NCBI RefSeq assembly: GCF_000711695.1
Contig: NW_013546901.1
Span: 1 to 51,233, forward strand
DNA from: Tilletiaria anomala UBC 951
Lineage: Eukaryota; Basidiomycota; Exobasidiomycetes; Georgefischeriales; Tilletiariaceae
Length of the DNA: 51,233 bases
Direction: 5' to 3'
Shown here: positions 34,991 to 46,581 of the stretch, one piece after another
How the letters are laid out: each line of letters starts with the position of its first letter
Position numbering within the stretch: position 1 is the stretch's first letter
Made by a program: the position numbers and the translations under genes
The notes under the pieces: model-generated
Told to the model about the DNA's origin: nothing
What the model saw: the letters and a program-made list of their open reading frames with translations, nothing else
Database searches by the model: none

Positions 34991-36051
34991 AGAGATCAGT
35001 GAGATCAGGTACGATTCTCAGGAAGAATACCAAACCCGAGTGCTCCGAGTGAAGCGTGCTCACCATCATTTTCCAATAGAGTGTGGAGAGTGGGAGAGTC
35101 TGTGTGAGAGGGCAGGTTGAGGTGGAAAGGAAAGTGATCGGATGCGGTGAAGGGCAGGAAATAGTGAAGACCCGAGGACTGGCCTCCTTCCTATACATGT
35201 TCTCATCAGTCAAGCTCCGAAAATGATTCGAGAGTTAGAGATTTTGTCAGCAGGGGAGCGAGCATTGGAGACCCCCTTCAAATTGACAGCGCTATATGGA
35301 GGTCGAACGTTGCTACTGATGCACCATCGAAGTGTCAGTGCTCATCAGGTAAAGTCGCACCAAGCTCAGAATCAAAGGCGAGTCCAAGAAGGTCCAAGAA
35401 AAAAATGTTAAATGTGCGGCCTCGACAAAGTAATGTCAAATCAAGAGGCCGAGGTTTGAGGTAAGTCGATGTGCGGGATGAAAAGCCTGTCAGACTGGGC
35501 CAAACCGGCAGGGGGCAAATCAAGCTGATTCATACCCTGGCAAGGCAGTTGAGCTCCCTTAGCATCGCTCCACCCTACTATGATCGATCCGTCTTTTGCT
35601 GCTCCTCGAGCAAGTTGCGAATTTGCGACGCTGCAGCAATGCATATCAGTAAACCAAGGTGCAACAGGCAGGGTGTAGTGGGGCAAGGTGCAGAGTCGAA
35701 AACAGAGGATACAAATTAGTATGACCGAGCGGTGTAGAAGACGTGTCAACTTGCGGACGAGCTGAGGACAACGACACGGGCGGGGGGGGGATTGGGCCAA
35801 GCGCTAGGCGGGAAGAGAGATTACCGAGCGTGTCTCAGGGTGTGCACGCGCCACCGCCGCACAAGCCGGCCATCTCCTCCGCACTCCCACTTGTACTCAG
35901 GCTTTATATTGCATTGCTTTCTTTCGTGCATCGTTCAAGTCCCGGCACCCCTTCTCCCTTCGTTTCCTTTTCTGTGCGTGCTTTCTCTTCAGCCCCCTCT
36001 CGGAGATTGCACGCGGGTTCCATTGGCCAGATCAGCTCGCCAACCAAGAAG
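34991..36051. other. Upstream region of the sorbitol dehydrogenase gene
   Basis: About 1 kb without a supportable gene. The last 150 nt before 36052 are C/T-rich on the plus strand, as often seen in promoters of strongly expressed fungal genes. Confidence 0.4.
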
Positions 36052-37709
36052 ATGTCGTGCACAGCAACCGAGAACGCGATCCCCACGCTACCCGCCAAGG
36101 GCAACCTCTCCTTCGTCCTCGAGGCGGTCGATAAGACCTCGTTCCAGGAGCGGCCCGTCAAGCCGCCTGCACCGTTGGAGGTACAGGTCAACGTCAGGCA
36201 GACCGGGATTTGCGGATCGTGAGTTTCGTGCTGTCGTGGAAGGTCAGCAGGCCGCTTGCCTGCTGACCTTGTCCTCGTGCATCTTTCACTCGTCAAGGTG
36301 TGACCGATTCCTGGTTAGGACTCAGCTGATCAATCTTGCAATCACAGTGATGTCCACTACTGGAAGCATGGCCGAATCGGTGACTTTATTCTCAAGGCGC
36401 CCATGGTGAGGGCCATGCTCGATTTTTACCTTCTGTGCCCGAAGGATGTCGTGCGACACCAGAACCCAGCACTGATGTGTGCTTTCGTTTGTTCCCAATC
36501 TTCAATGTATTGATGTAGGTTCTCGGCCACGAGTCTGCTGGAATCATTACCTCTGTCGGCTCTCAAGTTGAGCACCTCAAAGTCGGTGACAGGGTAGCGC
36601 TCGAGCCCGGTGTGCCCTGCTTGGTGTGCGACAAATGCGTGCGTGTGTCTACCCACGCTGATGGTGATTCTCGGGGTGAACGGCATGCTGAAAATAATTT
36701 TCGATGCAACTTTCACAGCTGAGTGGAACATACAATCACTGCGCAAAGCTCGTATTCGCAGCGACCCCTCCTTACGATGGCACGCTCGCCACGTACTACA
36801 ACCTGCACTCTTCCTTTGCTCATAAGATTCCCGACAACCTTACCCTCGAGGAGGCTTCGCTGATGGAGCCACTTTCTGTTGCCGTGTACAGTGCTCTAAA
36901 CCGGGGAGAGGTCCGGGCGATGCAAAATGTTCTGGTATTTGGCGCAGGCCCGATCGGCCTACTTGTTGCTGGTGTCTGCAAGGCGTACGGAGCAAAGAGA
37001 GTGTGAATGATGATCTGCTGGCGTCTCTGTCTAAGGCCGCTTGGCTCACAAGACTGCATGCGTTTTTGCTTTTGCAGTGTCGTTGTTGATATTCTCGACG
37101 ACAAGCTCAAGTTCGCCTTTTCCTTTGCAGCCACATCGACCTTCAAACCTTCGGCGGCAAAGGAGGACGAGAGCCAGATGGACGCGTCGGAGCGTAACGC
37201 CGCCGAGCTAATCGCCTCCCTTCCTGAGCCAGACAACGATGTAGCGCGCAAGGGCGGGTTCGACTTGGTTATGGAGTGCACCGGTGCGCCACCTTGCATC
37301 CAGATGGGCATATTTGCAGCGCGCGCGAGGGCAAAGTTCGTCCAGATCGGCATGGGCGCCAATGAGATGGCCATCCCCATCCATCGCATTGGCATCAAAG
37401 AGCTCGACATGACTGGGGTGAGTTTTACAACTTGGCAGTGCCTTTTTCTCCTTTAGTCCTGGATAGTAACCTTTGAGCATGGACTGGAATCCTTGCACAT
37501 ATATTCGAACGCAGTCATTCCGCTATGGCGTTGGCGCGTACGAGACTGCGATAAACCTTGTCGCAAGTGGAAAGCTGGACGTCGCCAAGATTGTCACACA
37601 CCGCTACACGTTCGCTGACTGCATCAAGGCATTTGATGCCACTGCCAAGGGAAAGGGCGAAGACGGCAAGGCCGTCATCAAGGTCCAGATCTGCCAGGGT
37701 GAGGCATAA
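36052..37709 (+). CDS. NAD-dependent sorbitol/xylitol dehydrogenase (zinc MDR family)
   Basis: Oxidises a polyol such as sorbitol or xylitol to the ketose with NAD+, in the cytosol. Exons 36052-36218, 36348-36405, 36519-36638, 36719-37002, 37078-37417 and 37515-37709 give 387 residues. The catalytic zinc site is intact: Cys in [13 protein letters not shown] (split by intron 1) and His-Glu in VLGHESAG. The structural-zinc loop keeps Cys residues in [10 protein letters not shown] and, after intron 3, [20 protein letters not shown] and [20 protein letters not shown] are typical of the polyol dehydrogenase branch. The Rossmann motif [12 protein letters not shown] is at about 186-197, and the Asp in VVVVDILDD after the second strand predicts NAD rather than NADP. 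The C-terminal part has [20 protein letters not shown]. Sorbitol and xylitol activity cannot be separated by reading alone. It ends about 210 nt from the convergent GTP cyclohydrolase gene. Confidence 0.93.
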
Positions 37710-37917
37710 AACTAGTTGTATTCGTTTTCCTGTTGGGGCGTGCTGGCGGTCGCGCGACAAGTTATGGTTATTTGCACATTAAATTCCAAGGCATTGTATG
37801 CAGATGAATGCGAGTGCTCGATAAGGATACAGCGTTGAAGCCCCTGACTCTTGTCCCCAACAATTGATTCTGCGTTCGTCGATGCGAGATTGCGGACAAA
37901 GCGATTGTAAGCTACCT

Positions 37918-39419
37918 TTACGGCCGGTTGATCAAACTCAAAAATTCCTCCCGCGTCTTGGCGCGATCTCGGAAGACGCCGAGCATGCAACTGGTCATCG
38001 TCTTGGCACCCGGTTTCTGCACGCCACGCATGGCCATGCACATGTGCTCCGCCTCCATGACGACAGCCACGCCTTGCGGCGCGATCGCTTCGTCCAGTGC
38101 TAGCGCTACCTGCTTCGTGAGCCGCTCTTGGACTTGCAACCGGCGTGAGAAGGTCTCCGCTATGCGCGCCAGCTTGGAGAGACCGATCACCAGCCGATTC
38201 GGAATGTAGCCAATGTGAATCTGTGCCCGAAAAAAAATAGCCTAGCGCGTCAGTTCCACCCGCAAGTGGATGAAAAACAGACCGCAGCTGCGGCTGCTAT
38301 TGATGATGCAGAGATGCGCACCTTTCCCATAAAGGGGACCATGTGGTGCTCGCAAAGACTGAAGATTTCAATGTCCTTGACAATGACCATTTCATCGTGC
38401 TCCTCATCAAAGATGGCATTGCTGATGACGTCTGCCGCATGCCAAAAAGAACATTGATAAGCTCAGGTTTCTGCTAACATGGTTAATTCCAACTCACCGC
38501 TCAGCTTCTCCTCGTATCCTCTGGTAAGATACAGTAGAGCCTTGGCGTATCGTTTCGGCGTGTCCTTCAGGCCTGGTCGATTCGGATCCTCCCCTAGACA
38601 CTCGAGAATTGTTTCTACAGCCTTGGCGAGCCGCACCTGGTTCGCAGCCGCCTGTTGCGGAGTGTAGTTGAGTCGATTCAGTGTCGACTTGGCAGGCCAC
38701 CCAAGGCCGTCCTTGTCCATCACGGGTGTCGAGGACCCATCTATCCCAGGCGTTTCCCAACTCCGGAGACCCAGGTTCGTGTTCTCGCCTCGCGGCGTGC
38801 CGAGGCCACCGCCTCGAGTCTGCGCAATATTAGGCAGCGACCTACCTGTGCGGGATGACGAGCGGGACATGCCATATGTGGGCGACAGAGGGCCGGTCTG
38901 GGCTGCGGCACCATGATGTAGAAGCGACGCGGCTGCTGCTGTCGCTCGCTCGGGGTCTCTTGCTTGCAGAGGGGGTGATGCAGGTGCGGAAATCGTAGCT
39001 GATCGTGCAAAGTCTTGTGCCGGCCGTCTCTCATCAGCGTCCCCGTCGGCCTCTGACCGCACGTCTTTGTCGGGTCGTTGCAAGCCCTCAGCTACTGGCC
39101 CGGGATCTCGACCACAATCTAGGCCATGTCCATCCGCCGCAACACGTCCCGGAAGCGTCCCATTGAGGTCGCTGAGATGCGCCTGCAGTAAGACGGCAGA
39201 CGAAAAGGATGTACCATTCGTGCCACTGCAGCCACTCCGAAGGTCTGCCTCGGTCATGCCGGCGTTTTGCAATGCGCCCGCAAAGAAGGAGCCAAAGAAA
39301 TTGGCATTCGGCTCGGGTGCTGGTCCAGAGTTTAAGGCAGGTTGAGAGTTGCTTCCTGAGTCTGCGACCGATGAATTCCTTGACGATCCAGCCTCTTGAT
39401 CGTGCGACTGCAGAGGCAT
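37918..39419 (-). CDS. FOL2: GTP cyclohydrolase I with a long N-terminal extension
   Basis: Converts GTP to 7,8-dihydroneopterin triphosphate, the first step of folate and pterin synthesis. Exons on the minus strand are 39419-38498, 38431-38322 and 38220-37918, giving 444 residues. The catalytic domain occupies about residues 260-444: [53 protein letters not shown] (zinc Cys and His), [30 protein letters not shown] and [20 protein letters not shown] (second zinc Cys). All catalytic residues I know are present. The first 260 residues are low-complexity, rich in Ser, Gly, Pro and Ala, with no presequence look. They exceed the short tails usual in yeast enzymes. The start is the Met of MPLQSHDQ; an in-frame Met at 39524 would add 35 residues. 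The gene is divergent from the BolA gene with about 500 nt between them. Confidence 0.92.
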
Positions 39420-39917
39420 CCTATGATTGGGCCTAGGCGAGCAAGTCCGTTGGCGGCAATCTCGAAGATTGTTTGCTTGAGATATATGCGGCGATGCAGT
39501 ATGCGTGAAGGCTAAGAGATGCAAAGAAGCTGTTTTGCAGGAGACTTTGAGAGCCTCCTTATCTGGCGTGCAATATGTGAGATGCCATTAGCATTCAGGG
39601 CATTGATGCTATGTGGAGGGTAAGAGCAACGCAAACCGCTGTCACGGAATAATAAGCATGAATAGTCAACGAACTGAGGTCTCCCAGTTGATGCCTCCAG
39701 CGATTTTTCCTGAGTGGAAATTCTGTTCCGCCACTCCATTCTGGCAAAGTGAGGTCTTTGTTAGCAAGTCATCGTTGCATCGATGTCACCACCTCCTGAA
39801 AAGCGAATGAGCATGCCTTGAGCATCCTGTGGCGACGAAGACTAAGTGGGCTTGGCACCTTCACCATCGGCCTTGAGCTGTCTACGTATTCACGAGTGAG
39901 GCATTCGTCTGACCACT
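39420..39917. promoter_or_regulatory. Divergent upstream region of FOL2 and the BolA gene
   Basis: About 500 nt between two oppositely transcribed genes, so both promoters should lie here. No specific element could be named. Confidence 0.35.
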
Positions 39918-40628
39918 ATGGCCGGATTCCAGATTGCAGTGCTTCGACGTGCGTCAACGCGGGTACCATGCTCGAATCAGGGTTGGCCCCTTACGGGCCT
40001 CGTGAGCGAGTTTCGATCGATTGGCTCACGGTGGCCGGCCGCTACTACGACTCGACCTCTGCATGCTCGCACTAGTACTGCATCTGGCAATGCTGCGCCG
40101 CACAAGCGAGCCTGCAGCTCTCGCACTGCTGCCGTTTCTCGCGGGCAATCAATGCACACACCCGCTCATCTGCAAAGGCGAGGCTTGCGCACATCCCTAC
40201 CCGCGCGGGAGGGCCAGGAAGCGGAGCCTGAGAAAAACGCAGGCGAGCAGAGAATCATGCAGATTCTCTCAGACAAGTTCAACCCTTCTCAGCTTGAAGT
40301 AGCAGACACAAGTGGTGCGTGCTGTTCTGATTGCGTCCGTCGGCTCGAGCGTCATGGGAATGCTCCACCCTTACGCTGTTTCGCATTTCTCTCGCAGGTG
40401 GCTGCGGGGCGTTTTATAGCATTTTCATCTCCTCGAAACAGTTCAAGGACATCTCGACAATCAAAGCACACCGCATGGTCAACGAAGAACTCAAGGATAT
40501 CATTTCTGGCATTCACGGCTTGCAGGTGTGTCTTGCGACCGAGCCTTTCTGTGTAAATCAAGACTTCAGTTACATCGCTGATGGCTTCGATTCTTCTGTA
40601 ACAGCTCAAGACAATAGCAGAAGATTAA
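39918..40628 (+). CDS. Mitochondrial BolA-like protein (BolA3/Aim1 type)
   Basis: BolA3 helps deliver [4Fe-4S] clusters to mitochondrial enzymes, working with monothiol glutaredoxin and Nfu1. Exons 39918-40314, 40398-40525 and 40605-40628 give 182 residues from the first Met, or 104 from the internal Met at 40152. The BolA fold covers EQRIMQILSDKFNPSQLEVA, DTSGGCGAFYSIFISSKQFK (rebuilt across intron 1) and KAHRMVNEELKDIISGIHGL. The last exon has only 24 nt and supplies LKTIAED and the stop, matching the usual GLQLKT end. The conserved Cys and the His of HRMVNE, used for cluster binding, are present. The region before the fold is basic and Ser/Ala-rich (AVSRGQS, LQRRGLRTS), fitting a mitochondrial presequence. 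The start is uncertain: 40152 gives a length closer to the family norm. Confidence 0.87.
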
Positions 40629-40753
40629 AGCGAGCTGTGCAAGTCTGTGAAGCTATTAATGGGCGTTGCTGGTTAGAAATACAATATGTTGTTGCGCTTT
40701 GTGCTGCAAATATGTGGGGCATACTGATGCGTGGTGTGTGAATCAATGATACC

Positions 40754-42041
40754 TTATCGTCGACCAGCGAGATACGCGCGAGAGATGTTGTTCGAGATGT
40801 TCGCATCCCTCAGCACTGCAGCGGGCAGGTGCGAGCCCAAGTGGAGTGAGCAACGTGGCCAAAGTCAAGCAACGTCTGGCTGTGCTCGCGAGCACACGAG
40901 CTGAAACAAGCGAACTCACATAGCTTCTCACTCTCATCCAGGCCATGTAAAAACTCGCTCATCTCGGCACTCATGCTGCCTCCGCCTCCGGAACCTCCTC
41001 CACTGCCGTTTGCACCTGTGCCGGCAGTGGCAATAGCCGCTCTGCCGATGCCGAGCTTCTCCAGGGCGCCTCCACCGCCACCGCCGGCGGGCCCATCACC
41101 ACTGCCACCTCCGCCTCCCGAGGAAACGCCGCCGCTGAAGTTCGATTCCCCGAAGACTGAAAGCGACGCGGATGAGAGATGCTGTGCACTAGAGTATACG
41201 CGAGCCAGACGCGCCAAATAGGTCTTCGAGAGCGACTCTGCGAGGTTATTCGACCTGCGCAGGTTGCATTCGCAAATGAGCATATTCAGAAAGGCATCAG
41301 CCTTCATCTGTTTTTCGTCGGTGTTATAGTATCTGAACTCCCAATCAGAGAGACACTCACAAACTGTCTATGCGCAGGCCAAGTGCGTACCACCAGTTGC
41401 AAAGGTTGCGAAGGTTGACGCTAGTTGCTTCGGCGTCGAGAGCTGCTTTTACGCGCTGAGCGTACGGTTTAGGAAGTTGCATCGTCACCAGGTCGCTTTA
41501 GTTTCATGAGACATGAGAACGCAGGAATGTGGGGAATGTCAAAAACAGTCAAAGACAGAGCAGGCAGATGCAGCGACGTGGGCGCAGCTGTAGGGAATCA
41601 GAGCGCAAAGGGAGCGAACGCACTGCATCACCATCATCTCGGCGAACCAGAACGGTAACTCTAGCCGCGTCCCCTCCTTCAGCTGTCATTTCGGTTGCCA
41701 TGGTTGCCATAAGAGATCATTCAGAGGGATGATTGGCAGCGAAAAGAGCAAGGGGGTTAGTCAATTGATGTCGAGCAAACAAGAGAGTGGATTTGACCGC
41801 GAGGCATAGACGCACGTCATGCTCGTTGCCGCCGCTCAGATGCCCCAAGCCGGGAACACACAGGTTGAAAGTGCATGGGACGCGCTAGTGGTATCAAGCA
41901 GTACAAGGGGAAAACGTTAGCAGCTCCGCTCGTGGGTTGGCCTACGTTGCAGCGCATGACGTGCGGTCGCGTTGCGCTTTGAGCAGCACTCACCTGGCTA
42001 TCCGCCATGATGGAGTCGATGTCCCAGTAGGAGCGCTCCAT
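40754..42041 (-). CDS. PSF3: GINS complex subunit Psf3
   Basis: Part of the GINS tetramer that joins Mcm2-7 and Cdc45 to form the replicative helicase. Six exons on the minus strand, 42041-41994, 41884-41816, 41682-41624, 41495-41361, 41332-40920 and 40815-40754, give 261 residues. The assembled start MERSYWDIDSIMADSQ, then RVPCTFNLCVPGLGHLSG, then LKEGTRLELPFWFAEMM, then LVTMQLPKPYAQRVKAALDA and SVNLRNLCNWWYALGLRIDS, follows the Psf3 order exactly. A helical segment (about 104-165) and the end with FLHGLDESEKL complete it. A Gly-rich stretch of about 55 residues (roughly 169-223) is inserted in the C-terminal helical domain. Each junction has GT-AG ends (donors GTGAGT or GTGCGT) and preserves frame. 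The last exon (LRDANISNNISRAYLAGRR) is less certain, because reading through the preceding GTGAGT would give another tail ending at 40810. The gene converges on the BolA gene with about 125 nt between. Confidence 0.88.
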
Positions 42042-42114
42042 CGTTTGAAAAATATGGCTTGGGGACACACCCGACGTGCGTGTGTCGTGTGGAACACGTT
42101 GTCTGTCGAGTGGT

Positions 42115-42122
42115 TATATAAA
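42115..42122 (-). promoter_or_regulatory. Candidate TATA box upstream of PSF3
   Basis: On the minus strand the sequence reads TTATATAA about 75 nt before the PSF3 start codon. Position and composition fit a TATA element, but this is a short motif and could be chance. Confidence 0.3.
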
Positions 42123-43355
42123 CCCGGCTTGTAACCAATGATGAATGCTGGATGCTTAACATCCATCACGCGATGCATTTAATTGTGAAGCGCCGATCTG
42201 TCCATGTGAGTCAAGGATGGAGGCATGTGTATGTGTATGTGCACACGTGTGCTCTCATAGCGCGTCGCGTCGCATGGCGAGGCGTGGCAGCCAGCAGGGC
42301 ACGCGTTCATTGTCAGTGAGAGATAAAATGAGCGGAATGACCATTGAGCTATGGCATTAAGACATGGCTCTTTTGATGGTCACATGGTTCCCATAACCTC
42401 CAAGCTTCATTTCCAGCATTTATAACCCTATTTCGGATATTTCATGAAAAGTGGTGGTGCGATCGCTTCCCATTTCTTGCGCCGTATAGGCCATGTGCTT
42501 ACAACGCTCGAATGCGCCCGCGCCGAATCATGCTAGCCGCGTTTCAACCTCTATCCACGTGGGCGGCGGGCCTCTGCTCCATTGCCGTTCGCTATCTCTA
42601 TCTTTCAATCCGCGCCCCTTTTGGCTCCCGTTGTTTTGCGATGCGAGGGTGGTACGCAGTGCGGTGCGGTGCGATGCGCGCGTGCCAAAGTGCCACTCTG
42701 ATGTTCTGCTCCTGCGTCGAACATGAACGAAGTTGCCTACAGTGGATGATGGGAAAAGCACGCCATGATCTCTTCGACCACCCCAGCACACCGCATAGCT
42801 GCCCCTCTATCGCTGCCGGGGTGTTTTGTACTATTCGCAAAGCGTGATAAGCGGTGAATCATGTGACAACACAGTTTCTGGGGCCGTCAGGCGCATCCAT
42901 AGCAATTCGCCATCCGGGCTGACATATTAATAACTTTGACATATCGACAGAGAGTCGGTCGCCAGGTATGTATTGGGCGGTGGTCGCCCGCGTGCTGCAA
43001 TTTTTCCGGGAGTCTTCGACCAACTGTCCCTTTCTTGGCTAGTAGCGACCATGGTGAGCCGTTGCGCCGCCCGTGCAGAATACCCCACATTCTTTCTACT
43101 GAACGCCGCGATGCCCTTGTTTCGCGACGGCGCAGCATTCGTTCGCAAAGAAGGCGCACGGCAAGAAAGGAAGTGGCAAAGGAAAGGCGGCGCTGAGCCC
43201 CGGAAGATTGGACAGCCATAAATAGGATCAACATTGTGCCCTTAAACGGTCGATATCAACCCCAAGGCCTGAAATCTACCTCATCCCTGCACCCGAGTAA
43301 CTTAAGCTGAAACATCTCAAAGCATTGCGTAAACCTGTGCAGGGTCACAGAAAAA
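42123..43355. other. Intergenic region upstream of the OPT transporter gene
   Basis: About 1.2 kb without a supportable gene. It contains low-complexity patches (TGTGTATGTGTATGTG near 42227, GCGTCGCGTCGC near 42260, GTGCGGTGCGGTGCG near 42660) and presumably the promoter of the transporter gene. Confidence 0.4.
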
Positions 43356-46300
43356 ATGGCGGAGACACACCTACAGGAATCCCTGCTCGCTATCGCTGCC
43401 ACCACCATGGATCAGATGCAAGCCTTACCTACGGTCAACAGTGCTGCTGATGGCAGTGAAAGCGAAAAGACGACATCCATCCCCGCTGACAGCAAGAGGG
43501 ACAGTAAGGAACAACACCTTGGCGACAAGGTTGCCGGCGTCGCTACTGCGGACCGTACGATCCCCCCTCCGACAGCTGCAAAGGTCGCGTCGGTGCTCGA
43601 AGAGTCTGCAATTGACTCAGTAGAGGAAGGCGACGAGCTGACGGGCACGACACAGCTCCAGATCGTCAAGGGCAACCCGGTCATCCGTAACGGCTTGGAC
43701 GTGTCGCGCTTCATTGTCTCGATCCGCGATGATGAGGACCCCGCGGTAACATTCCGAGCGATCTTTCTGGGCACCGTCTTTACCGCATTCGCAGCCGTCA
43801 TCACGATGATCTACGTCTTCAAACCAGTGCAGATGCAGGTTTCCGCGGTCTTTCTCCAATGTAAACAGGGCGTCACGGCGTAGATGCGTGTGATTCGCGT
43901 TTTTACTTATATTCCTCTCGGCCCCTCTTCAGTACTCATTTACGTCTTCGGTGTCGCCTGGGCCAAGCTGACACCGAATCCCGGGAAGATTAAGAATCGG
44001 CCAGTGCGCTCCGTCCTGACATTTCTCAATTTTGGTCAACCCTTCAAGATCAAGGAGCACGTCATTGCGTCCCTCATTTCGGCGTCGTGCGTAGTCACTG
44101 GTGAACTCAATGGCTCCCGCTGATGTCGATGCTGATTTTTCTTCTCCATTGCAAAGTCGAAACAATGGGCTGTCGGGAGTCGAAATGTAAGCCATACCCT
44201 GTGCATGCTAGCTGCTGCTCGACCAGCATGGGCATACATTGTTTCCTCTCCCACAACTCTTCCAGCTACGCCGTGCAAAATCTGTTCTACGACAAGCCGC
44301 TCTCGGCGACCACCGCTGTCCTGGGCACGTTCTCGCTCACTCTGTGCGGCTTTGTCATCGAGGGCGTGCTACGCTCGCTGATCGTCTATCCATCTGAGGC
44401 AGTTTACTGGACGACACTCCCGCAACTCGTCCTCTTCCAGCGGCTCCACTTTGACACCGAGGGAAACAAGAAGCGCCTCAACAAATTCTCTTGAGCCTTC
44501 CTCGCCTCTGCCGTATGGGAAGTCTTCCCGGCGTACCTCATCCCCTTCTTCAATGGCGTTTCTGTCTTTGCCTTGCCTCTATCGGTGCACCCGACTTGAC
44601 GCGCCAGGTGTTCAGCATCATCTTTGGCGGGGTGGGTTGGCATCCTCCACCCCACAACGATGTGTGTTAACACGAGCTGACGCGTGCATTGTGGTTCTAT
44701 CTTTCACCTTAGGCAAGCTCAAACGAGGGCATCGGTTTCCTCAACTTCTCTCTTGACTGGCAGTAAGTGCTCCCAGTCTTGTTTTGTAGCCCTTCACTGA
44801 TGTCATGCCACTCGCGGCGCCCGCAGGTACATCACATCCACAGCAATGAGTCTGCCCCTCAAGCAACAAGCCAACTCGTGTGTCGGGTTCGTCATATTCC
44901 TCATCATGATGCCCCTGCTCTACTACAAGGGTGTCTTCAATACGAGGGGTTCGTTTTGCTTCGAGGACAATTGTCGAAGCGCTCGACAAGAAGGCTGACC
45001 TTTTGGGACTGCATTTTTCCGCAGACCTTCCCTTTATGTCATCATCTCTCTTTAACCAAGACGGGAGCCGGTTCAAGGTGACCTCGGTGTTTGGCTCTAA
45101 TACCGAGATTGACCTCTCGAAGCTAAAAGAATTCGGTCTGCCGCGCATCAACTCCAGCACAGCCTGGGGCTACCTGACGCAGAACATCGCTATCGGTGCA
45201 TTGATTGCGCATGTGTTCATATTCTATCGCAAAAGCCTCTGGGTTTCTCTCAAGTCCGCACGTGCCGGTACCCTCGCCGATCCGCATTTCCTGGCCATGC
45301 GCAAGTTCAAGGAGGTACCGATATGGTGGTATGGTATTATTTTTCTGCTTGTATTCATTGCGGGTATCGTCGTGAACGCCATTGGCGATACGACTCTCCC
45401 CATATGGGCCTTCATCGTTGCACTCCTCTTTGGCGCTTTCATGGCACCCTTCTGTGAGCCTCCTGCGCAGTGCCCTTGTGCTACTGCATCCAGTGTGCTT
45501 ATATGACGGCGTCGCCCTGCAGCATGCATACTGTATGCACTCTTTGGCACCGGAATTGGCACCAATCAGCTGTCCAAGTTGGTCGGCGGCGCACTAGTAC
45601 CTGACCGTCCCTTGGCGAACCTCTACTTCGCTGCATGGTCTCACCAACTCATTCTTCTTGCTGTTAACCTCGCCAACTGGCTCAAAGTTGGCCAGTATAC
45701 GAAGATCAGCCACCGTGCTATGTTCTTCACGCAGATCTATGCAAGTCTGCTCGGCGCCGCGTTCAACTACATTGTCATGGCCGTCATCGTCACCAGCAAG
45801 CGAGAGATCCTGCTTGATCCGATCGGCAACAACGTTTGGAGCGGCGCGACCGTGCAGTCGCTCAACACGCAGGCGTTCACATGGGCGCTTGCCAAGGACT
45901 TTTATTCGCGTAACTCCAGCTACTTTATCGTACCCATCTCTTTGGTGATAGGTCTCGCGTTTCCTGTCCTGCATTGGCTGGCCATCAAAGTGTGGCCGCG
46001 TCTTCGCAATGTGCCTATTGTGAGTGCCTTCAGCCGACATGCCTGGAGGTTGCTGTCGAGGGGGCATTCACTGACTCCATCCATTTATCTCGCGACAGAC
46101 TACCCCGATCATTGCCAGCTACGCCGGCATGGCCTACGTTGGGAGCACGTCGTACATCTGCTCAACCGTTGTTGTCGGCCTGCTGAGTCAATGGGTTTTC
46201 GGCAGACGCTACCCGGGCTGGCACAACAAGTACAACTACCTCATCGGCGCAGCGCTCGATGGCGGAAGTCAGACGGTCATTTTCATCCTTTCCTTTGCAG

Positions 46301-46380
46301 TTTATGGCGCCAGCGGCGTCACGCGTAACTTCCCGACCTGGTTTGGCAACCCAGCCGGAAATATGGACCACTGCTTGTGA
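43356..46380 (+). pseudogene. Oligopeptide transporter (OPT family) gene with two reading-frame breaks
   Basis: OPT proteins are proton-coupled plasma-membrane carriers for small peptides or related compounds. Exon-like pieces in order: 43356-43860, 43933-44086, 44266-44640, then exons near 44714-44762, 44827-44949, 45029-45454, 45525-46020 and 46101-46380. Family blocks include NRPVRSVLTFLNFGQPFKIK, KEHVIASLISASYAVQNLFY, YWTTLPQLVLFQRL, WEVFPAYLIPFFNGVSVFAL, NEGIGFLNFSLDWQYI, SYICSTVVVGLLSQWVFGRR and the end KYNYLIGAALDGGSQTVIFI, GNPAGNMDHC. Many membrane segments are visible. The frame is broken twice: a TGA at 44492-44494 stands where the family has an aromatic residue, usually Trp, after NKKRLNKFS. 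One base also appears to be missing in GTCTTTGCC near 44565, so that ASIGAPDLTRQVFSIIFGG continues in another frame. The remainder is well preserved, so this is either a recently dead gene or an intact gene with assembly errors. If the TGA is real the product stops after 295 residues. Confidence 0.85.
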
Positions 46381-46581
46381 TTCTCCCCTGTAGGATCTCG
46401 CACTGTGCGAGGTGAGGTTGAACACATGGTGCAGGAAGCGTGCCAGGTTTTGCTCAGATACAAGTTCTACTGTTCTTCGAATCGTTGTATCTCATGGGGT
46501 TTCAAATGAATATGGATTAGTCGCTTTGATGAGTGCGTTTAAGTTCCACTAGGAACTTGCAACGTCGTGTATGATGTCATT

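Noticed and set aside
44123-44265. Open frame continuing upstream of the third OPT exon
   Set aside because: It is intron sequence: the conserved SYAVQNLFYD block joins in frame to the previous exon through the CAG acceptor at 44265.
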